A DNA stretch of 64,000 nt from Pelagomonas calceolata (lineage: Eukaryota > Sar > Pelagophyceae > Pelagomonadales > Pelagomonadaceae): the NCBI GenBank assembly GCA_918797485.1, contig CAKKNE010000006.1, positions 310,001-374,000 of the forward strand, read 5' to 3'. Of this stretch, positions 31,081 to 40,418 are shown in pieces (positions within the stretch are counted from its first letter, which is position 1; each line of letters starts with the position of its first letter). The notes under the pieces were generated by a model, which was not told where the DNA came from, did not search any database, and saw only the letters and a program-made list of their open reading frames with translations. The translations under genes and the position numbers were made by a program.

Positions 31081-31908
31081 TTACACATGTACAGTAGTCC
31101 AATCCCACGGCTCCGAGGTGGACTTGTGATGGTCGTCGTCCGTCGTCGAGTAGAGGTGGCCCTCCGAACGCAGGTAGTGCACTGCTGTTCGGACAAGGGC
31201 TAGTTCCTCGCCGAGGCCCGCGGCGACGGCGTTCACGTGGCAGCCCACGTCGTCGCCCGTGCCGTGGTCATTGTGGTAGTCGATGACGCGCCGCTCCAAG
31301 GAAGTTAAATCCGCGACCCGGTGCCCATCGTCCATAGCCGAAACCTCCAATCTTTTCAAGGACACGAGGAACGCGGCTGCGGTCCTGACCTGCTCCACCG
31401 TCGCGCCGGGGATGGCGGCGGCGACTTCTTCGACCGGGATGTAACGGAGATCGTATCCACGGGAATCGTCGTATCGGGGCTGGTGCTCGTAATGGGCCAG
31501 AACACGCCGCTGGAACTCGGACACCCGTCTGGACTGCTGGTTGATCACGACAGCGCGAGCGGCCAATCTCCACGAAGAAGAGCGAGTGACACAGTGCCGC
31601 TCCGCGAAGACGCGAAAATACTGCTCGGAGCCACCGCACCACGAACTTGCGACGCGCAGCGCCGCGGAGGCGTCAGGGAGAGGCAGCCACTGCATCACCA
31701 GCCACGGTGGCAACGAAGCAGGGAAAGGCGCCGGCCTCGCGTCGATCTCGGCCTCGGCACTCGCCGCGAGCGCACGCGCCGTCGCCGCTAATGCGCGCAG
31801 CTCGGGCTTCGTGAGGCTGGGGAAGCCATCGGCCGTACCAGCATGCAGCACGCGTCCTGCGCGTTCCAGCCGGTAGGAGTCCGGTGCTATGGGGTGTTGT
31901 GCACTCAT
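31081..31908 (-). CDS. RPA32 C-terminal (winged-helix) domain protein
   Basis: 275 residues. The C-terminal region VRTAVHYLRSEGHLYSTTDD-DHHKST matches the RPA32 C-terminal winged helix (human ...EGHIYSTVDDDHFKST). A related upstream segment (VSEFQRRVLAHYEHQPRYDD...VRTAAAFLVSLKRLEV) suggests a second winged helix. There is no OB fold, so it is not RPA2 itself. An F-box-like segment (FPASLPPWLVMQWLPLPDAS) lies near residue 65. In RPA2 this domain docks repair proteins (UNG, XPA, SMARCAL1). The palindrome at 32047 is shared with the divergent JmjC gene. Confidence 0.65.
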   Translation of the reverse strand: MSAQHPIAPDSYRLERAGRVLHAGTADGFPSLTKPELRALAATARALAASAEAEIDARPAPFPASLPPWLVMQWLPLPDASAALRVASSWCGGSEQYFRVFAERHCVTRSSSWRLAARAVVINQQSRRVSEFQRRVLAHYEHQPRYDDSRGYDLRYIPVEEVAAAIPGATVEQVRTAAAFLVSLKRLEVSAMDDGHRVADLTSLERRVIDYHNDHGTGDDVGCHVNAVAAGLGEELALVRTAVHYLRSEGHLYSTTDDDHHKSTSEPWDWTTVHV

Positions 31909-32298
31909 CTGTACACGGCAAATCTATGGAGTTAGCCGGCGCGGTCGCCCACAGTGGTTGCCCACAGCGTCGTAGTGCTGCGCGACACGGCAGAGCCGAG
32001 CCGTATGGGTCGTGAGCCGCAAACGTGCGCCGCAAACCAAAAGCGGCCTAGCGGAGTGAGGCACTAGCTTTTCACCAGAAGTGGGGCACACGTCGAACGG
32101 CATCCAAGCCCCAACGCAGGGCCAAGAACACATTTGGACACTGCCAAAGAGCAGCTTTAAGACGTCACGAAGTTGGGGCCCCTTTGTACATTCCAGGGAG
32201 GCGTAGGAACTGCGTGCTCAAGTGAGGGCTGTTAAGGCATAAAAGGACGCGCCGACGAAGAAACGGCTGCCGCGGGGCGCCCGCAACCATAAAAAAAG
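31909..32298. other. Divergent promoter region
   Basis: It lies between the RPA32-C-like and JmjC genes. It holds a GCTAG palindrome (32047-32068) and an A-run just before the JmjC ATG. Confidence 0.6.
32047..32068 (-). promoter_or_regulatory. Recurrent GCTAG palindrome, copy 8
   Basis: CCTAG, CGGAGTGAGGCA, CTAGC. One arm has C for G. It is 139 bp upstream of the ATG at 31908 and 231 bp upstream of the ATG at 32299. Confidence 0.6.
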
Positions 32299-34380
32299 AT
32301 GCCCGCAAGGAAGCAGGGCCTCCGCGCGCGCGCCCAGCGCCACGCGGCCGTCGGCGACGACGGCAAGCTGTTGTTCGACCATCCGGCGTTCAAGGACCTG
32401 TTGGATTCCCACGCGACCTGTTCGTCTCCCCACGTCGAGAAGGAGACCGTGACGGTCGACGACGCGAGAAACGGGTTTGACGTTCCTGTGATTGTGAGGA
32501 AGCCCCACAAAGCTAACCTAGGATTGAGGATGCCGAAGCCGTCGTTATCACCGCGAGACGTGGCCAATGCGACCTGCCCGAAGTCGCTCATTCCTATCTT
32601 GGATGTGAAATTGCAGACGTCGCAGAAAAGGGCCTCTCTAGACGAATGGTGCCAGTACTGGGAACGAACGCCGCGCGCGAAAGTGCTCAATGTCATTTCG
32701 TTGGAGATTACCGGTACCGTGTTGGGTGCCCAAGTGAAAGCGCCGGACTTCGTCGATGAAGTGGACTGGAGCGCGACGGCGTGGCCTGCGGATGCGCCGC
32801 CTTCGACGTTCAAGCACGAGGGCTGCGGCTGCGACGGCGGGAAGAGGATTCCTACGCTTGTCACGGCCCGAAGGATGCTCGGTTTAGAACCCTTGACCAA
32901 GGGTGACGAGGAGGAAGGTGACAAGGTCCAGCACAAGAACAGCGCTCGACTGCTCTCGCCGCCGCGCGTGCGCAAGTACGTGCTCATGAGCGTCGCCGGG
33001 AGCTTCACGGACTTCCACGTGGACTTTGGCGGGACGAGCGTGTGGTACCACGTGCTGCGAGGGGCCAAGCGCATGTACTTGGCACCTCCAACGGAAAAAA
33101 ATTTGGACGCGTTCAAGCGGTGGACGCGCGGGTCGCAGCGCGAGAAGACGTTTGCGGAGTATCTGACGGGCAAAGTCTGCGCCGTCGACCTGCATGAAGG
33201 TGATACATTGATCATCCCGTCGGGCTGGATCCACGCGGTCTACACGCCTGTGGATTCGATGGTTTTTGGCGGAAATTTCTTAACTATGAGCCATGTGCCA
33301 TCGCAACTCCGAATATGTTCTGTTGAGGACTCACTAGATGTAGCACCAGAGGCTAGATTTCCGAACAACGGCGCGGTCATGTGGTACGCTCTACTTAGAG
33401 CTGCTGATGCTTTGAATGAAAGTCTGGCGTTCGACGCTGACGATCATTCCGAGAGAGCCTGGGCCGCGTTCCGACGGGCCCCTTCGACGATAGCGGAACG
33501 AAGCGGCCTCAAGCTGCTCGCTAGTTTCCTGCGGAAGACGCTGCAGTCGTCCAAGTTCGCGGCGGGGGTCACGGCCCCGCCCGACGAAATTGCGGACGTC
33601 TGCACGTACGCGACGCTGGATGCCGTCGACGCGATGCTGAAGGGTGAGCGTTGTGTCGACGTGGTCCAGAAGGGCGTCCTCATCAAAGGTGTGTCGACTC
33701 TGGGCTTGTCCGCGGCAACTTTACGATGCAACGTGCGCGTGCCTCAAAGATTCCACCCAGATAATCGTGCGTCTCTTATGGAGGCGGGCGGCGCGCGGCG
33801 GCGGAAGCCCGGGGAACTGAAAAGGCGCGCGGCCGCCGTCGCGGGACGGTTTGTGGCCGCCTGCGCGGCGGCGGCCCGCGCCGAGGACGCGGAGCCGTGG
33901 CAGGAGAGGGCCGAGCGGCGGCGGGTCGAACGAGAGCGCGCGGCCGCCCACGCGGTCGCGCGTGCCGCGGCGGCAGCCCTGGAGATGCCGCCGCTGCCGC
34001 CGCTGAAGAAGCCGCGCTCAGCGTACCTACGCTTGCCGCCCTTCGTCGAGGCGGGCGAAACGGTCGACGTGCCGCTGCCGCCGTCGCTCTTAACAGCGCG
34101 GCGGCGGCGGCAAGGCCCGGCGACGACGCGCGTCGTCGTCCCAGCGGACGCGTTGCCTCACCGCGTGATGAAAGTATTGGTACCGGCCGATGACATGGAC
34201 GTCGTCGTGGGCGCGCCGGCGCCGGCGCCGCCGCCGACCGTCGAGGAGATCCGGGCCGCCTACCAGCGGGAGCAGGCGGCGGCGCCGCGACCACCGCCGC
34301 GGCCGGCGCCGCCGCCGCGCGAAAAGTCCGCGCGGCAGCAGGCGCGGAAGCGGGCGCGGGCGGTGACGCAGGATTCATGA
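32299..34380 (+). CDS. JmjC-domain protein (KDM2/KDM7-like)
   Basis: 693 residues. The JmjC domain is at about 215-335: KYVLMSVAGSFTDFHVDFGGT gives metal ligands H240 and D242, GAKRMYLAPP the 2OG-binding lysine region, and GDTLIIPSGWIHAVYTP ligand H312. This arrangement matches KDM2/PHF8-type histone lysine demethylases. No PHD or CXXC reader was seen; residues 175-182 (CGCDGGKR) and a long Pro/Arg-rich C-terminus are lineage-specific. Two proline-rich GAPAPAPPP runs occur near the end. The start ATG follows CATAAAAAAAG. The stop overlaps an ATG (TCATGA) that opens a 47-codon frame, here ignored. Confidence 0.85.
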   Translation: MPARKQGLRARAQRHAAVGDDGKLLFDHPAFKDLLDSHATCSSPHVEKETVTVDDARNGFDVPVIVRKPHKANLGLRMPKPSLSPRDVANATCPKSLIPILDVKLQTSQKRASLDEWCQYWERTPRAKVLNVISLEITGTVLGAQVKAPDFVDEVDWSATAWPADAPPSTFKHEGCGCDGGKRIPTLVTARRMLGLEPLTKGDEEEGDKVQHKNSARLLSPPRVRKYVLMSVAGSFTDFHVDFGGTSVWYHVLRGAKRMYLAPPTEKNLDAFKRWTRGSQREKTFAEYLTGKVCAVDLHEGDTLIIPSGWIHAVYTPVDSMVFGGNFLTMSHVPSQLRICSVEDSLDVAPEARFPNNGAVMWYALLRAADALNESLAFDADDHSERAWAAFRRAPSTIAERSGLKLLASFLRKTLQSSKFAAGVTAPPDEIADVCTYATLDAVDAMLKGERCVDVVQKGVLIKGVSTLGLSAATLRCNVRVPQRFHPDNRASLMEAGGARRRKPGELKRRAAAVAGRFVAACAAAARAEDAEPWQERAERRRVERERAAAHAVARAAAAALEMPPLPPLKKPRSAYLRLPPFVEAGETVDVPLPPSLLTARRRRQGPATTRVVVPADALPHRVMKVLVPADDMDVVVGAPAPAPPPTVEEIRAAYQREQAAAPRPPPRPAPPPREKSARQQARKRARAVTQDS

Positions 34381-34741
34381 GGTCCGTCGTAATCCAAATT
34401 GAGTATCCACCGAGGTACTTCCGGCCGAGGAGTCGGCGCCGGAGGGAGGAGGGCTGGAGCGCTCGCGTGCTGCAACGCCTCGCGTCGTGGCGCGCGACAC
34501 CGGAGGAGGAGGTCTACTAGTAATTTACACCATTTAAAAAACCCAACCACCCGTTCCACAGTGCCTTGACCGTCGTGATCAGCAGGAAGGCCTGGGAAAT
34601 CGAGATGGACATCGCGTTCGGGAGCCGTGGACCCGCAACCTCCGGGGGGCACGCGGCGCAGCCGCCGGCATACGGGCCCACAGCGTCGGTACTATCACCA
34701 CGGACCGTGATCATGGCACCCTGCCCGAGGATCTCCAGGCT
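34381..34741. other. Region between the JmjC gene and the next plus-strand gene
   Basis: A minus-strand frame (about 34714-34517) ending in a hydrophobic helix (SISQAFLLITTVKALWNGWL) could be a tiny tail-anchored protein. Codon use is acceptable but the start is uncertain. Confidence 0.3.
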
Positions 34742-37700
34742 ATGCTTAAGGTACTCTTTTTGTCCACCGGGGCACTCGCGGGCTTTCTTGGTCCCACAAC
34801 TGCCGCTCCGTTGCGTCTCGTGTGCATCTCTCCGCACGATTCAGTGCATTTTCGCCCCGCACGCGCGCCGCGCATTTCAAACGCGTATCAGGCGTCGACC
34901 ATGGAGCGCCTCGACAGAGAGACGCAGCCAACACGGCAAGTGAGCACAGCTCTCGCACAGACCGCTAGCGGTCAGAACGACCAGAACCGAAGAAAGCGCG
35001 ACTTCTCTGCTGCAAATGACGAGCAATGCGACGCGACAGGCTCCTGCAGCGGCTGCGCGCGACGCGACGAGCCGCAGCAACAACACAAGGCCTCAACCAC
35101 TATCGGCGTCGATGCGTTCGCGCCGCCAATCGGCGAACGCGCTCCGCTTAGCAAAGGCGCCGCCGCGCCAGAAATATTTGAAGACGGCCTCGACGACGGC
35201 GTCAAGAGCGCCGCGCCGGCCGCAAAGAAGCTCAAACAGGGGCCGACGCAGTTCGGCGCGACGCCTGGGACGGCGACACCCGCCTTAGAAGTGCCGGAGT
35301 GGTGCGATCCAGGAGGATCGCTCCAAAATAGTAATGTGGGATGGCGCGTGGATCTTCCGGGCGTCGAGCGCGCGGCTCCTGCGCCAGCACCACGCCTTGA
35401 ATGGCGCCGCTTCTTCCCACTGCTCGGAGTGTCCCCGGCGAGCGACGGAAGCGGCCTATCTTTTTTACCTCAGGCAGAAGCGTCCCCGGTGGCGCAGCTC
35501 CTTCTTCAGTTAGATTTTCTGAGAAGAACTGACCGAAACTCGATAAACTTTACGTCGGGCCACGTTGTCACAGCGGTGGGCGAAGTCCAAAGTCTTATCT
35601 CAGAGTGCGGCTATGATTGGTCGCCTAAAATGCAACAGAAACTAGAGACAACTCTGAACTCATCAGCTAACGTTGAATACGCGTTACGGTATGCAACAAT
35701 GGCATTAAATTTTCTGGTACGAGAGGTCCTGCTCTATTTAGCACCGGACGCCGCACCCCTTGATCAACTCGCTACCGTTGAGAGTACTAAGAAAGGAGCT
35801 TTTTGTGATAGCTACGATCAAATAGGGCTCCTCCACGAGTTGGCCCTGATCTTTTCACGGTTTCCTACAAAAATGCAGAAGCGCGGTGGCCTAGGAGCCG
35901 TGCATCGTGCGCTACGAGGCGGTCGCGCATCTCCGCCGCCTCCCACATCTGCTGCGTCTCTTAGTTCGGTCGGGACGACGCCATCTGCCACGATTGCCGC
36001 GGCGGACTCCTCTTCTGTCACGGTCGCGACGTTGTCGTCGGCCCGGGACGCCACGATGGAGCCCGTATGCCCTCCACTACCTCCTGTGCCTCCTACATCG
36101 TCTAGTTTGGGCGGGACGCTGCCATCAACCGAGTCGGTCGCGCCGTCGTCCTCCTTGACAAATAATGTCAAACCCACGTCCGACACGGCCGCCTCGACCA
36201 AGGCCTATCCATCAGAAGGCGCCCTCGCCGACCTGAGAAGAAGACTAGCCTCCCGGGAGAACAAGGACAATAGCCTCGGCGCGACCGCCATGGTTGTTGA
36301 TGAGAAAAGCTCGGCGCCGGACCCTCAAGTTCTCGCGGAGCTGATCGAGAATTACTCGTTTGATTTGCCGGACGGCTCCGAAGCTTTAACAAAAAAAGAC
36401 ATCAAGATTGGCGACGTCTTATATACTGTTCCTATTAACAATGGCTCGATGCCCCTCTGCCGGGTTGAGAAAATCAGCGGTGGTTATGTTCATGTGAAGG
36501 ACTCCACCAACAACGGAGGGGGGAAGGCCTCCAAGCCTCGCCCGGGCATGCTGAGAAGAGCCTCTCGGGATGATGTTAATAGGTTCCCTCCGAAGGACGG
36601 GCCCTTGACGGAGGCGCCGCTCCTCGCGACGCCTCCGCCACCGATCTCGCTGCCGCCAAACGATATTATTACTAAGGTAGTTGATGGACTGCGCTGCCTT
36701 CTTTTAGAACGGGACCTCCGCTTCGGAGGATATGGCGACAAGGAGAGACGCCGGATGCAATCTCCAGTCGAGACCGTATCTGATGCTTTAGATCTGCTTC
36801 AGTTCGTAGTTTGTACCTTAGACGGCGCCCTCTCGGCCATCGACGGAGATAGGAAGCGGACGATAGGTCAAAAATCGCTCGATACATTTAATAGGGAGGT
36901 GCGGCCTCTGGTGCTGTTCGAGTCCTTGCGGAGCCTCCTCAAAGAGTGGGCCAAGGTCCCGGAACACGTAAGACCGCCGTTCCTTACTACCCCGGTCGCC
37001 CAAGCCAGCAACGACTCAATCCTCACAAAACCGCGGGACCGCAAGACGACGGAGCGATTAGCGGATGACCTGGACGCGCAGAAGTCTTCATACTGTGCGC
37101 GGTACGCGGTGCGGCCGGAGACGGAGGCGTCGTGCGCGAACTGCGGCGTGGCGTTTACTTATACTGGTCATGAGCACCGCTGGAAGTGCTCGAAGGACGA
37201 CTGCAAGAAAGTATTTTGCGGTGAGTGCGCTGGTCTGGCTTCCCAACAACCCTTGAACAGCAAGTGGGTGTGTCGCCTCTGCAAGTCCAGTGAGCCTATC
37301 GACGTAGTAAAGCCGACGCAAACAAGTGGAAGTCTGATTCACGGCAGCAAGATTAGGTTGTTAGTTACGGGCCGCATTAGATTAGCGTTGGGCGATGACT
37401 ACGAACCGTACTGCAAGTACATGGGCCCCAAGTTCGGGAGCAAAGCCTGGTATGATTTAGAGGTGTTCACTGGAGCGTACGAGGGCGAAGCGGCGTGCCG
37501 CCGCTTCACGAAAAGCACCGAGGGCACGGCGTCCATCCTCATTGACTGGAAAGGCAACGGCGTCTTCGCGGTCTTCGACGAGTTCTGGGACTACTGCCGC
37601 GAGCCGGGCGAGACGCCTCTCCAAGTAGCGGAACGCATGACGGTCGAGGTCCACCCGGGCTTTGAGGTCATCGCCGGGCTGTTCAGGTGGGGTGTTCTAG

Positions 37701-38512
37701 ATTATTTAGATGGTGCCAAGGGCGGCTTTGTTGGTGGCTGGCGCATGCAGAAGCTGCGCGACGACCATGGCGTGGGCCAGAGTTCCATGCCGACGGTGTC
37801 CGACTTCCTAGCCTTGCCGTACCAGGAGTGCCTCGAGCACCTCAACGACCCGGAGTGGCCGACGCCCGAGCTCAAGGACATGTTCTGCGAGTACGGCGCC
37901 GAGGAAGCACGGCGCCTGGCTAGTTCCGGTCCCGACGTCCCGCCGGCGCGGCAACCCGCTCAGGGCCCGGGCTCGCGGAACCACGCGTTGGAGACGCCGG
38001 CGGTCATCGTGGCGGACCGCGCGGACCGAGATGTTCGGGAGCGCGCGACCCTCGAGTTCCTTTTGGCGTTCAAGGCGGGCCGGCTCCACGATCCTGCGAT
38101 GCAGGTCATCGACGGCCTCCACCGTATCTCTGGGTGGCTCTCAATCGCCTGCGCGGACGGCAACCTCGGCGCGGACCAGCACATCAAGCAGCAGACGCCC
38201 CTTTACTTAGCAGCGGTTCGGGTCCGCGAGCTGATGGGTGAATCTGAGACGCGCGGGCCGTTCATCCGGTCCCCGCTCAACAATTTCCTTTGTACTGGAG
38301 CCGGAGACGGCAGCGACCTCGACAAATTACGCCATCACTGGAACGTCTTCATGGGCGCGTCCTGGCGCGCGCGCTACCGCGAGACGCCCACCTCCGAGTA
38401 CAAGTACGTCGAGCTCACCGCTGTGTGGGAGAAACACGATCCCGCGGCGCGCGCCGCCGGCCCGGAGGCGCTGCCGGCGCCCTCGTTCCGGGCTCCGCGC
38501 TCGCGCAACTGA
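34742..38512 (+). CDS. Large protein with a FYVE/PHD-like zinc module, unknown
   Basis: 1256 residues from ATG 34742, or 1203 from ATG 34901 (MERLDRETQPT). The later start is plausible because residues 1-53 look non-conserved. The N-terminal third has a basic KKLK patch and a helical region. The middle is a Ser/Thr/Pro-rich linker. Residues of about 795-850 carry eight Cys/His (SCANCGVAF, HRWKCSKDDCKKVFCGECAG, WVCRLCKSS) in a FYVE/RING-like spacing. The C-terminal 400 residues are compact (YDLEVFTGAYEGEAAC, ILIDWKGNGVFAVFDEFWDYC, EYKYVELTAVWEKHDP). No family was recognised. A palindrome GACCGCTAGCGGTC occurs at about 34961-34974. Confidence 0.7.
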   Translation: MLKVLFLSTGALAGFLGPTTAAPLRLVCISPHDSVHFRPARAPRISNAYQASTMERLDRETQPTRQVSTALAQTASGQNDQNRRKRDFSAANDEQCDATGSCSGCARRDEPQQQHKASTTIGVDAFAPPIGERAPLSKGAAAPEIFEDGLDDGVKSAAPAAKKLKQGPTQFGATPGTATPALEVPEWCDPGGSLQNSNVGWRVDLPGVERAAPAPAPRLEWRRFFPLLGVSPASDGSGLSFLPQAEASPVAQLLLQLDFLRRTDRNSINFTSGHVVTAVGEVQSLISECGYDWSPKMQQKLETTLNSSANVEYALRYATMALNFLVREVLLYLAPDAAPLDQLATVESTKKGAFCDSYDQIGLLHELALIFSRFPTKMQKRGGLGAVHRALRGGRASPPPPTSAASLSSVGTTPSATIAAADSSSVTVATLSSARDATMEPVCPPLPPVPPTSSSLGGTLPSTESVAPSSSLTNNVKPTSDTAASTKAYPSEGALADLRRRLASRENKDNSLGATAMVVDEKSSAPDPQVLAELIENYSFDLPDGSEALTKKDIKIGDVLYTVPINNGSMPLCRVEKISGGYVHVKDSTNNGGGKASKPRPGMLRRASRDDVNRFPPKDGPLTEAPLLATPPPPISLPPNDIITKVVDGLRCLLLERDLRFGGYGDKERRRMQSPVETVSDALDLLQFVVCTLDGALSAIDGDRKRTIGQKSLDTFNREVRPLVLFESLRSLLKEWAKVPEHVRPPFLTTPVAQASNDSILTKPRDRKTTERLADDLDAQKSSYCARYAVRPETEASCANCGVAFTYTGHEHRWKCSKDDCKKVFCGECAGLASQQPLNSKWVCRLCKSSEPIDVVKPTQTSGSLIHGSKIRLLVTGRIRLALGDDYEPYCKYMGPKFGSKAWYDLEVFTGAYEGEAACRRFTKSTEGTASILIDWKGNGVFAVFDEFWDYCREPGETPLQVAERMTVEVHPGFEVIAGLFRWGVLDYLDGAKGGFVGGWRMQKLRDDHGVGQSSMPTVSDFLALPYQECLEHLNDPEWPTPELKDMFCEYGAEEARRLASSGPDVPPARQPAQGPGSRNHALETPAVIVADRADRDVRERATLEFLLAFKAGRLHDPAMQVIDGLHRISGWLSIACADGNLGADQHIKQQTPLYLAAVRVRELMGESETRGPFIRSPLNNFLCTGAGDGSDLDKLRHHWNVFMGASWRARYRETPTSEYKYVELTAVWEKHDPAARAAGPEALPAPSFRAPRSRN

Positions 38513-38655
38513 CTTCGCGGGCATCCCCTCCCCTATCTGTCTGAAGCAAGAGTAAGACGTTTTCGCGTTGATTAAATTGGCGCACCGTGGTCGATGAATG
38601 GGATGGGTTGGGCTTGCGGTCGTCGACGAGGGGGGAGCAGTAAGTCGATAACACT

Positions 38656-38690
<35 letters not shown>
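38656..38690. repeat. (TTTA)n microsatellite at the 3' end of a minus-strand gene
   Basis: About eight TTTA units. The stop codon of the minus-strand gene (38685-38687) forms the repeat's edge, so its 3' UTR begins with AATA repeats that include AATAAA. Confidence 0.9.
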
Positions 38691-39950
38691 GAACAACCCT
38701 ACGAGCCAGTTCCACACCGCACCGATGGCCGTGAGCACGATGAAGAGCAGGACCGAGAGGTAGCCGACGCCGAGGAGACAGTCCGGGTAGCCCGAGGCGC
38801 CACACCACCCCGGGGACACCTGCGTCACGACGATGGCCAGGCCTCCCACGACCGCCACAACGCCGCCGCCGTACGCATCCCAGCAGCCGCGGCCGCACGC
38901 GACGTATGGGCCCGCCGAACGCCGCTCGCTCTCGGCCGTGTAGGCGCCGGCGGTGCTGATGACGTAGACGCCGCCGAAGATGAGCGCCAGGCCGGAGGCC
39001 AGGAACCGCCGCCGCAGCATCACGTCCGGGAAGAAGCGCTTCGGCCAGCCGAGCGCGGCGAAGACGGCGGCGGCCACGGCGAGGCAGAGCGCGGCGCCCA
39101 CGAGCGCGTCGAATTGATGCGAGCAGTCCGAGCCGTCGACGGCGTCGCGGATTGCGGTGCCGCATTCGCCCTCGGAGCAGGGCGCGCAGCCCCCGCCCTT
39201 GACCTCCTGTGACAAGGCTCGGGTTTCTCCCTCCCCCCACTCCTTCCATCCACCATTTACCGTCCAACCATGGAGATCGTAGGCCAGATCGACGTCGAAG
39301 TAGCACGAGCAGTCCCAATCCCAGCTGCCGGAGCCATACCAACACTCAGACTTGTATCTGTCAGAGTCATACTCGTACTTCGTCTCTGGCGTCTTCGAGC
39401 AAGCGTACCAGCACTCGCAGTGGTCTTTGGGGTCGAGGGTGGCCGCGGCCCAGTGCCGGTTCTCCAGCAGCGCGAAGAGCTCGAGGAGGGCCACGAGCAG
39501 CGCCGTGCCCATCAGCGGCGTGACGCGCTCCTGCTGCTTCTTTTGCTCCGCAGGGCTAGGCTCCGCGGCGGCCTCCGGTTGGCGCGCCGCCTCCGCGTCG
39601 TAGTCCTCGTTGCGGCGCGCCTCGCGTTCACGCGCGCGCTCGCGTGCCCGCCGCCGCTCCTCCGCTGCGGCGGGTCCCTCGGAGATGGAGCGCGCCCGCT
39701 CAAGCGAGCGGCCCGGGTCCTGCCGCGCCTGCTGGCCGCGGACGGCGGCCTGGACGCGCGTCGCGCACTGCACGCGCGTCGCCGGCGCGAACGGCGCCGT
39801 CGAGTGGCCCGCGACGGGCGCCGCGATCACGGGCTGCAGTGCGCGCGCCTCCGGCACTCGACGCTTCCGCGCCTCCGCCTCGGCCAGGCGCCGCCGCAGT
39901 GCGGCCAGTTCTTCGCGTAGGGCGTCGGCCTTGCTTTGCGTCGCGCTCAT
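38685..39950 (-). CDS. Four-span membrane protein with N-terminal coiled coil and IQ-like motif
   Basis: 421 residues. A short N-terminal coiled coil (ADALREELAALRRRLAEAEARK) is followed by an IQ-like calmodulin site (ATRVQAAVRGQQARQ) and a charged Arg/Glu stretch. A first span is MGTALLVALLELFALL. A large Cys/Trp-rich loop follows (CECWYACS, ECWYGSGSWDWDCSC, CAPCSEGECG). Three or four further spans come next, ending WNWLVGLFS. The loop's even number of cysteines suggests an oxidising, extracytoplasmic side. No known family. Confidence 0.7.
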
Positions 39951-40418
39951 GGCGTCGCACTGCTGTTACAGCGCTGTAGCAGCACGGGCTGGGGCTGCCC
40001 CACCCCACTTGGTCTCAGGCTGCGAGCGGTGGCGGCGTCACTGATGCCGGAGACGTTGTTGTCGGCGGCTATATTTGTGCTCGTGAACGAGAACGTGCGG
40101 TGCCGGCCTGCACTGCACGAGCTCCTGCCCCCGTTTCTCCGTTAGTGCAGCTAGCGGTGTAACACACTAGCGAACAGGCCCCGGCGCTCGCGTTTTGGCG
40201 TAGGGGTGGCTGCTGCGGCCTATCCACACGCGCCAATTGGTGAAAGTGTTCCAATTATACGTCTGAAAACGAAACGACACGCAACGGGCACGCCTGGGGC
40301 CTCTGCACTGAGCACACAGCACGCCGCCGCCGCAACCCCAATACTGTAAAGCACTCAAATATACCGCTCTCCAGCGCAGCGATACGCCGCGGGAGCACGT
40401 CGCCGCCAAAACAAAACC
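39951..40418. other. Divergent promoter region
   Basis: It holds the GCTAG palindrome at 40150-40171 between the four-span membrane protein gene and IK. Nothing else was recognised. Confidence 0.6.
40150..40171 (-). promoter_or_regulatory. Recurrent GCTAG palindrome, copy 9
   Basis: GCTAG, CGGTGTAACACA, CTAGC. It is 200 bp upstream of the ATG at 39950 and 248 bp upstream of the ATG at 40419. Confidence 0.75.

Noticed and set aside
34378-34521. A 47-codon frame starting at the overlapping ATGA of the JmjC stop
   Set aside because: No evidence for bicistronic reading in this genome; no homology.
34961-34974. Palindrome GACCGCTAGCGGTC
   Set aside because: It contains GCTAGC but lacks the spaced arms and core of the recurrent motif and lies within the possible leader of the next gene.
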